A stretch of DNA of 5,156 bases, from NCBI GenBank assembly GCA_027451085.1, contig DAIDKA010000307.1, positions 1-5,156 of the forward strand. The letters are read 5' to 3'. The notes under the pieces were generated by a model. The model was not told the origin of the DNA. It saw only the letters and a list, made by a program, of their open reading frames with translations, and searched no databases. The stretch comes from Gammaproteobacteria bacterium (GTDB lineage Bacteria; Pseudomonadota; Gammaproteobacteria; Steroidobacterales; Steroidobacteraceae). Positions 1 to 5,156 of the stretch are shown here, piece by piece (positions within the stretch are counted from its first letter, which is position 1; every line of letters starts with the position of its first letter). A program made the translations under genes and the position numbers.

Positions 1-1950
1 GCCTTCGTGCACGGCATGGAAACCGTGCTGGACCGCGTGCGCCAGGGCACCGTGCAGCTGGACCCGGCGCTGGTCACAGTGTTGCTCAACTGCAAGGATC
101 ATGTCGCGGTGCTGATGCAGTCGGTGCAGGGCGGCCCGCCGGGCGCCGCCTTCGATGCCGCCGACCAGAGTGGGGCGCAGCTGCAGGAGCAGTTGCGCGA
201 GCTCGGTGGAGATTTCGCCAGCAAGGGGGGGGCGGCCAGACCCGCGGCGCAGGCTGGGCAGGCCGCCGTCGCCGTCGGTGCGGCCGCTGCGGATGCGGGG
301 ACCACGCCTGCGGACCATTGGCACCTGAGCCTGCGTTTCGGGCCGGAGGTTCTGGCCGCCGGCATGGACCCGATGTCCTTTCTGCGCTATCTCGGCGGCT
401 TCGGCACCGTGGTCGGCGTGATGCTGGTCACCGAGCGTCTGCCCGAGGACGCCGAAGCCATGAACCCGGAGCATTGCTACCTCGGCTTCGAGGTCGGCTT
501 CCGCACCACGGCGGATCGCAAAAAGATCGAAGATGCCTTTGAATTCGTAAGAGATGACCTGAAGCTCGGGATCCTGCAGCCGGGTTCCAGCCATCGCGCC
601 TACGTCGCCTACCTGCGCGAGTGGTGGCGGCGCCTGTCGGACGAGGGCGCCCTACGCACCGTGTTGCACAGGTGCGGTGGCCTGACCAACGCCGAGATCG
701 ACACCGCGCTCAAGCCAGCCCCGGCCGCGGAGCCGGAGCGCAAGAATGCCGCCGCCACCGCCGTCCGCGGCCAGGCTCCGGAACGCACCGTGCGTGTCGC
801 GGCTGACAAGCTCGACCACCTGATCACCAGCATCGGCGAGCTGATCACGGCCGCCGCCAGCGCCAACCTACTGGCCCGCCGCTCCGGCAACACCGAGTTC
901 GTGGAGTCCACCGCGACCGTCTCGGCGCTGATCGAAGAGGTGCGCGAGAGCGCGCTGCAGCTGCGCATGGTCAAGATCGGCGCCACCTTCGCGCGCTTCC
1001 AGCGCGTGGTGCACGACGTGTCGCGCGAGCTGGGCAAGCAGATCGCGCTGGAAGTCAGCGGTGAGGACTCGGAACTCGACAAGACGGTGGTGGAGCAGAT
1101 CGGCGATCCGCTCACCCACCTGGTGCGCAACTCCATGGACCACGGCATCGAGCCGGCAGAGGCGCGCATCGCCAAGGGCAAGCCGCCGGGTGGCACGGTG
1201 CGGCTGAACGCCTTCCACGACTCCGGCCACATCGTGATCGAGGTCAGCGACGACGGTGGCGGCCTGCGCAAGGAGAAGATCCTCGCCAAGGCCGTGGAAC
1301 GCGGCCTGTTGGAAGCCGGCCGCACGCCGCCCGACAATGAGATCTTCAACCTGATCTTCGAACCGGGCTTTTCCACGGCGGACAAGATCACCAACCTGTC
1401 CGGCCGCGGCGTCGGCATGGACGTGGTGAAGAAGAACATCACGGCGCTGCGCGGCACCATCAACATCCGCAGCGAACAGGACGTCGGCACCACCATCAGC
1501 ATCCGCCTGCCGTTGACGCTGGCGATCATCAACGGCTTCCAGATCGCCATCGGCAAGACCATCTTCGTGCTGCCGCTGGAGAGCATCGAGGAGTGCGTGG
1601 AGTTCACCGCCACCCCGGGCCATGACCTCACCAGCCTGCGCGGGGAGGTCATGCCCTTCATCAGGCTGCGCGAGCTGTTCGCGGCGTCGGAACCGGCCTC
1701 GCGGCGCCAGAGCATCGTGGTGTTGCGCCACGGCGGCCAGCGCACCGGCCTGGTGGTCGACACCCTGCTGGGCGAGTTCCAGACTGTAATCAAGCCGTTG
1801 GGCAGGATGTTCAGCCAGGTGGACTGCATCAGCGGATCGAGCATCCTGGGCACCGGCGAGGTCGCCTTGATCCTGGACGTCCCGTCACTGGTGGCGCTTG
1901 CCGTGGCCCGCTCCCAGCAGGCACTGGGGCAGGATTCGGTCGCAGCATGA
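1..1950 (+). CDS. cheA: Chemotaxis histidine kinase CheA, 5' end missing
   Basis: CheA autophosphorylates on a histidine with ATP and passes the phosphate to CheY and CheB, under control of chemoreceptors. It is cytoplasmic and works in the receptor array. The reading frame is open from base 1, so the gene starts outside the window, and about 649 codons are visible. In order: the last helices of the HPt domain (about 1-125, with METVLDRVRQGT); an Ala/Gly-rich linker (about 175-315); a conserved domain beginning WHLSLRF (about 319-620) that sits where P2 usually lies but is not recognisably the E. coli P2; the P3 dimerisation helices (about 787-966); the P4 ATPase with N box HLVRNSMDHGIE (1117-1152), G1 box DDGGGL (1249-1266), F box FEPGFST (1357-1377) and G2 box GRGVGMDVV (1402-1428); and the CheW-like P5 domain (about 1534-1930). 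All ATP-binding boxes look intact. The phospho-accepting histidine would lie upstream of the window, so its presence cannot be checked. The stop overlaps the cheW start. Confidence 0.96.
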   Translation, partial: AFVHGMETVLDRVRQGTVQLDPALVTVLLNCKDHVAVLMQSVQGGPPGAAFDAADQSGAQLQEQLRELGGDFASKGGAARPAAQAGQAAVAVGAAAADAGTTPADHWHLSLRFGPEVLAAGMDPMSFLRYLGGFGTVVGVMLVTERLPEDAEAMNPEHCYLGFEVGFRTTADRKKIEDAFEFVRDDLKLGILQPGSSHRAYVAYLREWWRRLSDEGALRTVLHRCGGLTNAEIDTALKPAPAAEPERKNAAATAVRGQAPERTVRVAADKLDHLITSIGELITAAASANLLARRSGNTEFVESTATVSALIEEVRESALQLRMVKIGATFARFQRVVHDVSRELGKQIALEVSGEDSELDKTVVEQIGDPLTHLVRNSMDHGIEPAEARIAKGKPPGGTVRLNAFHDSGHIVIEVSDDGGGLRKEKILAKAVERGLLEAGRTPPDNEIFNLIFEPGFSTADKITNLSGRGVGMDVVKKNITALRGTINIRSEQDVGTTISIRLPLTLAIINGFQIAIGKTIFVLPLESIEECVEFTATPGHDLTSLRGEVMPFIRLRELFAASEPASRRQSIVVLRHGGQRTGLVVDTLLGEFQTVIKPLGRMFSQVDCISGSSILGTGEVALILDVPSLVALAVARSQQALGQDSVAA

Positions 1951-2429
1951 AAAACCACACCAGCCAGTATCTGACCTTCCGTCTGGGCGGGGAGATCTTC
2001 GCGGTCGGCATCCTGGCCGTGAAGGAGATCATCGAGTACGTGACGCCCACAGTGGTGCCGCTGATGCCGCAGACGGTGCGCGGGGTCATCAACCTGCGCG
2101 GCTCGGTGCTGCCGGTGGTGGACCTGTCGGTGCGGTTCGGCCAGGACGTCGTCGAGGCCGGCCGCCGCACCTGCATCATCATCGTGGAGACGATGCTGCA
2201 GGGTGAGCGCCAGGTGATCGGCGTGGTGGTGGACGCGGTGGACGCCGTGCTCGAAGTTCCCGCCAGTGACATCGGGCCGACGCCGGCCTTCGGCGCCCGC
2301 ATCCGCGCGGATTTCATCTCCGGCATCGCCAGGATCGGCGGGCGCTTCGTAATCCTCGTGGATCTCGACGCCGTGCTGGCGCTCGAGGACGTGCTGGCGC
2401 TGACCCAGGCTCCGGAGCAGGCAGCCTGA
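1947..2429 (+). CDS. cheW: Chemotaxis adaptor protein CheW
   Basis: CheW is a small cytoplasmic scaffold that links chemoreceptor tips to the P5 domain of CheA. The product is 160 residues, close to the usual family length, and is a single CheW domain throughout. Typical landmarks are YLTFRLGGEIFAV (residues 8-20), VKEIIEY (25-31), the strongly conserved VRGVINLRG (44-52, whose arginine matches the receptor/kinase contact arginine of E. coli CheW), LPVVDL (55-60) and the C-terminal FISGIARIGGRFVILVDLD (123-141). The ATG overlaps the cheA stop as ATGA. The only purine-rich stretch upstream, AGGA at 1931-1934, is about 12 bases from the ATG, farther than ideal, so translation is probably coupled to cheA. 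The same start keeps the whole N-terminal strand of the domain. No truncation or missing key residue is seen. Confidence 0.96.
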   Translation: MKNHTSQYLTFRLGGEIFAVGILAVKEIIEYVTPTVVPLMPQTVRGVINLRGSVLPVVDLSVRFGQDVVEAGRRTCIIIVETMLQGERQVIGVVVDAVDAVLEVPASDIGPTPAFGARIRADFISGIARIGGRFVILVDLDAVLALEDVLALTQAPEQAA

Positions 2430-2463
2430 TCCGTCCGAACCCGCCGCTGCAGCTCACGGCCTG

Positions 2464-2468
2464 AAGGA
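2464..2468 (+). promoter_or_regulatory. Ribosome binding site of cheB, selects the start
   Basis: AAGGA, within GAAGGA at 2463-2468, is the only Shine-Dalgarno-like sequence in the cheW-cheB gap. It abuts the first in-frame ATG (2469) with no spacer but lies six bases before the second ATG (2475), which is normal spacing. It therefore favours the second ATG as the true start. Confidence 0.7.
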
Positions 2469-2474
2469 ATGTCG

Positions 2475-3548
2475 ATGGAACGGATCAAGGTCATGGTGGT
2501 GGACGACTCCGCCGTCGTACGCCAGGTCATGGTGGGCATGCTGCAGGACGACCCCGGCATGGAAGTCGTCGCGGCGGTGGCCGACCCCCTGTTCGCCATG
2601 CAACGCATGAAGCTGCAATGGCCGGACGTCATCCTGCTGGACGTCGAGATGCCGCGCATGGACGGCATCACCTTCCTGCGCAAGATCATGCAGGAGCGCC
2701 CGACGCCCGTGGTCATCTGCTCCACGCTCACCGAAGCGGGCGCGCCCACGACGCTGGAGGCCCTGGCTGCTGGCGCCGTCACCATCATCACCAAGCCCAA
2801 GATCGGCCTGAAGCAGTTCCTGGGAGAGTCCGCCGAGGAACTGCTCAGCGCCATCCGGGTGGCGGCGCGTGCCAACCTCAAACGCCTGGTTGCGCGGGCC
2901 GCACGCCCGCTGCCGGCGGCACCGGTCAAGCACACCGCCGATGTCATCCTCGCCCCCGCGCGTGAACGCGCGATGGCCGAGACCACCGAGCGCATCGTGG
3001 CGATCGGGACTTCCACCGGCGGCACCCAGGCGCTGCAGGAGGTGCTGGTGGAGCTGCCGGCCGTCTGTCCCGGCATCGTGGTCGTGCAGCACATGCCGCC
3101 CCAGTTCACGGCCGCGTTCGCCAGCCGCCTCAACAGCCTGTGTGCCATCGAGGTGCGCGAGGCGCAGAACGGCGACCGCGTGGTGCCGGGTTGTGCGCTC
3201 ATCGCCCCCGGTGGCAGGCACATGCTGCTCAAGCGCAGCGGCGCGCAGTATCACGTGGAGGTCAAGGAGGGTCCGCCGGTGAACCGGCACTGTCCGTCCG
3301 TCGATGTCCTGTTCCGTTCGGTCGCCAAGATCGCCGGTGCCAATGCCACGGGCTTCATCATGACCGGCATGGGCGATGACGGCGCGCGCGGCCTGAAGGA
3401 GATGCGCGATGCGGGCGCCCGCACCGTGGCGCAGGACGAGCATACCTGCGTGGTGTTCGGCATGCCCAAGGAGGCCATCAAGCTTGGCGCCGCCGAGAAG
3501 GTGGTGCCTCTGGATGAAATCCCGGGTCTGATCCGCGCCCTGGCCTAA
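2475..3548 (+). CDS. cheB: Protein-glutamate methylesterase/deamidase CheB
   Basis: CheB removes methyl esters from (and deamidates) glutamyl residues of chemoreceptors, giving adaptation; phosphorylation by CheA activates it. From the ATG at 2475 the product is 357 residues, normal for the family. The N-terminal receiver domain (about 2-122) has the acidic pair D10-D11, the phospho-acceptor D56 in LLDVEMPRMDG, the switch S83/T84 and K107 in TKP. A linker (about 135-170) leads to the methylesterase domain, with nucleophile S180 in GTSTGG, H206 in VVVQHMPP and D302 in GMGDDG forming the catalytic triad. The C-terminus TCVVFGMPKEAIKLG is typical. Another in-frame ATG at 2469 would add Met-Ser, but the ribosome binding site touches it directly, so I prefer 2475, which also gives the phospho-acceptor the same number, D56, as in enteric CheB. 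The gene lies 45 bases after cheW with no terminator between, so it is probably co-transcribed with cheAW. Confidence 0.96.
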   Translation: MERIKVMVVDDSAVVRQVMVGMLQDDPGMEVVAAVADPLFAMQRMKLQWPDVILLDVEMPRMDGITFLRKIMQERPTPVVICSTLTEAGAPTTLEALAAGAVTIITKPKIGLKQFLGESAEELLSAIRVAARANLKRLVARAARPLPAAPVKHTADVILAPARERAMAETTERIVAIGTSTGGTQALQEVLVELPAVCPGIVVVQHMPPQFTAAFASRLNSLCAIEVREAQNGDRVVPGCALIAPGGRHMLLKRSGAQYHVEVKEGPPVNRHCPSVDVLFRSVAKIAGANATGFIMTGMGDDGARGLKEMRDAGARTVAQDEHTCVVFGMPKEAIKLGAAEKVVPLDEIPGLIRALA

Positions 3549-3554
3549 GCCGCG

Positions 3555-5078
3555 TCAGTGCGGGGCGGGGCGACCCATGAAGCGGTCGGCCCAGGCGATG
3601 AAGTATTTGAAATTGGGGACGTCGGTGTGGCCGCCCTCGTGCTGGCGCCAGGCCAGCTGGCCGTCGAGCAGGCCCGTGCCGATGCCGGGCTTGCGGGCGT
3701 TGCGGTAATCATCACCGACGCCCAGGTCCTTCGCGCCCAGCAAGCGGAAGACCTTGCCTGCCGCGACCGCGGCCATGTAGCTGCCCTGCTGGTCCAGCCA
3801 CAGTGCATCTCCCGCCGATGGCGAGCCGTAGCTGATGAACGTCAGCCGCGGCGCGCACAGCGCAATGAGTTCGGAGGATTCCACCGGCAGGTCGGCGGCG
3901 GTCCTGGCGCCTTCCCGCGCCTCGGCCGCGCCGTACTTGAGGAAATTGCCCGCCATCCAGTGGTACTCGCCCTCGGCGGTGAGTGATTCCACGGCCTCAC
4001 CGAAGTTGCGCCGGTGCGGTTTGGCGCCGCCCTCGCCGGAAGATCCCACCAGCACCATGTAGAACCGCGGGTCGAACGCCATGGCGACCAGCGCCGCCTT
4101 GCCATAGCGCGACACGCCTTCGATGCCGATGTGTTTTGCGTCCAGATCCGGGTCCTGCGCAAGGCGATCGAGCAGGCGGCCGGCGCCCCAGGCCCAGGCG
4201 CGCAGCGCGCCCCAGTCATCGGGTTTGCGGTGCTCGCCGCGGTTGGTGAGACCGATGACGCCGCGGATGAGCCCCGCGCCATTGTCGGCCTGCACCGCCG
4301 TGGGATCGATCTGCGCGACGGCCCAGCCGTCGGCCACCAGCTGCTGGATGGGATCGCCCGCCGGACGCGGTGGTGGGAAGAACGGCGGGGTGGCAATGGG
4401 CTGCCAGCCCGGGTGCGAGCGCAGCACCTGCGCCAGCGAGGGATCCTCGCGGCTCATCGCGCTGCGCAGCGCAGCGTTCATGCGCGCGATGTCCGCGGCG
4501 GAGGGCGGAACCGGCGCGGGGAAGCGGGGTGCGCCGAGGGTGAACATGATGAGCACCGGCATCGGGCCCGAGTGCTGCAGCGGTTTGATCAGCATGACGG
4601 GGATGTCGACGCTGATGGCAGGATCCATCGAGTTGTCCAGATGACCGATCAGCTGCGTGGCGCTCACGGGCACCGGGCCCACGCGTTCGACTTCCGACGA
4701 CCCCACCGACCAGCTCACGGCGGGTGTATGGGCCGGCACCCGGCCGTAGACCTCGCGCTCGAAGTCTTCCACGATCTGCGGCCGGCGCTTGCGGTACCAC
4801 GCGTCGGCGGTGGTGACGGGCTTGCCGTCGGGGAAGATCAGCGGGTCCGGCCAGTCGGGATAGGGGCTGGCCTTCGCTTCATCGTAGTTGGCGTGGTCCG
4901 GGGCATGCTCATCGCCGCTGGGGGCCGGACGCAGCCGGGTGATGCCCAGCTGCTGCATCATCTGTTGATGGTCCTGGGCGGTGGCATCGGCCACAGCGGC
5001 GGGCGACTGGGCCGGCGCTGCCGGGCTCCATGCTGCGCAGAGCGAAAGCGCGGCGCACAGGCCTGGTGCCAGCTTCAT
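3555..5078 (-). CDS. Secreted glucuronoyl esterase-like (CE15-type) alpha/beta hydrolase
   Basis: This is probably an exported serine esterase related to 4-O-methyl-glucuronoyl methylesterases, which cut ester links between glucuronoxylan and lignin; relatives are often annotated as acetylxylan esterases. From the ATG at 5078 it has 507 residues. A signal peptide covers about residues 1-23 (MKLAPGLCAALSL, then a likely cut after APA); the cysteines do not form a lipobox. The alpha/beta hydrolase domain holds QADNGAGL (263-270), DDWGALRAWAWG (287-298), nucleophile S323 in IEGVSRYGKAAL, SSGEGGAKPHRRNFGE (346-361), GEYHWMAGNFLKYG (370-383), LIALCAPR (404-411) and catalytic H484 in GGHTDVPN. The family is recognised from these blocks; the natural substrate is inferred. 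A proline-rich segment of about 55 residues (roughly 184-238) follows an early core strand. An in-frame GTG at 5099 would add seven residues and overlap zwf; the ATG is preferred because it follows the zwf stop by two bases and has GGAGA nine bases upstream. Confidence 0.82.
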   Translation of the reverse strand: MKLAPGLCAALSLCAAWSPAAPAQSPAAVADATAQDHQQMMQQLGITRLRPAPSGDEHAPDHANYDEAKASPYPDWPDPLIFPDGKPVTTADAWYRKRRPQIVEDFEREVYGRVPAHTPAVSWSVGSSEVERVGPVPVSATQLIGHLDNSMDPAISVDIPVMLIKPLQHSGPMPVLIMFTLGAPRFPAPVPPSAADIARMNAALRSAMSREDPSLAQVLRSHPGWQPIATPPFFPPPRPAGDPIQQLVADGWAVAQIDPTAVQADNGAGLIRGVIGLTNRGEHRKPDDWGALRAWAWGAGRLLDRLAQDPDLDAKHIGIEGVSRYGKAALVAMAFDPRFYMVLVGSSGEGGAKPHRRNFGEAVESLTAEGEYHWMAGNFLKYGAAEAREGARTAADLPVESSELIALCAPRLTFISYGSPSAGDALWLDQQGSYMAAVAAGKVFRLLGAKDLGVGDDYRNARKPGIGTGLLDGQLAWRQHEGGHTDVPNFKYFIAWADRFMGRPAPH

Positions 5079-5080
5079 GA

Positions 5081-5156
5081 TCAGGTTTCTCCGTGCCACT
5101 CGAAGCCGCTGCGGCCGATCAGCGCGCTGGAAGCCGCCGGTCCCCAGGTGCCCGCG
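5081..5156 (-). CDS. zwf: Glucose-6-phosphate 1-dehydrogenase, C-terminal end only
   Basis: Only the last 24 codons and the TGA (5083-5081) are in the window; the rest lies beyond the right edge. The readable tail starts A-G-T-W-G-P-A-A and ends G-F-E-W-H-G-E-T. The (G/S)-W-G-P motif followed by a short Ala-rich helix and a tryptophan near the end is the typical C-terminus of bacterial Zwf, which oxidises glucose 6-phosphate to 6-phosphogluconolactone with NAD(P)+ in the cytoplasm, feeding the pentose phosphate or Entner-Doudoroff pathway. The stop is two bases before the ATG of the downstream esterase gene, so the two are probably in one transcript. The call rests on a short stretch, but the motif is distinctive and the frame ends at a natural stop. 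Confidence 0.78.
   Translation of the reverse strand, partial: AGTWGPAASSALIGRSGFEWHGET
5088..5092 (-). promoter_or_regulatory. Ribosome binding site of the esterase gene, inside the zwf end
   Basis: On the minus strand GGAGA lies nine bases before the ATG at 5078. It falls inside the final codons of zwf (Gly-Glu), so the ribosome finishing zwf passes directly over the start signal of the next gene. This supports the ATG over the GTG at 5099. Confidence 0.6.

Noticed and set aside
1..125. CheA lacking its phospho-accepting histidine
   Set aside because: The gene is cut by the window edge within the HPt domain, so absence of the histidine motif is an artefact of the window.
609..1958. Long open frame on the minus strand opposite cheA (about 449 codons), and another at 868-1731
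   Set aside because: Both lie entirely opposite strongly conserved CheA domains, and their translations are low-complexity Arg/Ser/Ala or Asp/Ala/His-rich with no recognisable domain. They are antisense frames kept open by high GC content.
2430..2468. Promoter or terminator in the cheW-cheB gap
   Set aside because: The short gap holds no stem with a T run and no clear -35/-10 pair; it reads as an ordinary within-operon spacer.
1829..3443. Long open frames on the minus strand opposite cheW and cheB (1829-3232 and 2454-3443)
   Set aside because: They cover conserved cheW/cheB codons, have compositionally biased translations without a family match, and no convincing ribosome binding site was noticed. 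The plus-strand genes account for the region.
3550..3563. Inverted repeat CCGCG-TCAG-TGCGG over the two convergent stop codons as a bidirectional terminator
   Set aside because: The stem is only five pairs including a G-T pair, and neither strand has a following T run. It is too weak to call.
3842..4800. Frames overlapping the esterase gene on both strands (for example 4123-4644 + and 4216-4800 -)
   Set aside because: The esterase frame has catalytic motifs throughout this interval; the alternatives are Arg/Pro/Ala-rich shadows.
5016..5078. Lipoprotein signal in the esterase N-terminus, because two cysteines lie in the hydrophobic segment
   Set aside because: Both cysteines are preceded by leucine (GLC and SLC) rather than Gly, Ala or Ser, so no lipobox is formed; an ordinary cut after APA fits better.

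Overview
The window is gene-dense, visibly GC-rich bacterial DNA. The protein families and the closely packed arrangement fit a Gammaproteobacterium, perhaps of the Xanthomonadales/Nevskiales type. That placement rests on the flavour of the proteins and is tentative. There is no RNA gene, mobile element, CRISPR array or long non-coding stretch.

The left part (1-3548, + strand) is a chemotaxis signalling operon. It contains most of cheA (histidine kinase, 5' end cut by the window edge), then cheW (receptor-kinase adaptor), which overlaps cheA by the four bases ATGA, then after about 45 bases cheB (receptor methylesterase with a receiver domain). CheW would hold CheA at the chemoreceptor arrays. 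CheA would phosphorylate CheB (and a CheY outside the window), and phosphorylated CheB would demethylate receptors for adaptation. No cheR, cheD or receptor gene is visible; the CheR partner must lie outside.

The right part (3555-5156, - strand) is a second, unrelated operon running towards the first. The last 24 codons of zwf (glucose-6-phosphate dehydrogenase) enter from the right edge. Two bases after its stop comes a gene for a secreted alpha/beta hydrolase of the glucuronoyl esterase (CE15) type, with a signal peptide, a G-V-S-R-Y-G-K nucleophile motif and a G-G-H-T histidine motif. The two operons converge with only six bases between the stop codons of cheB and the hydrolase gene, and no convincing terminator between them.

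Most of this is ordinary core and accessory metabolism, and I see no new system. The points most worth a second look are the zwf-esterase pairing, the location of the esterase's catalytic acid, and a run of eight G in the linker of cheA.
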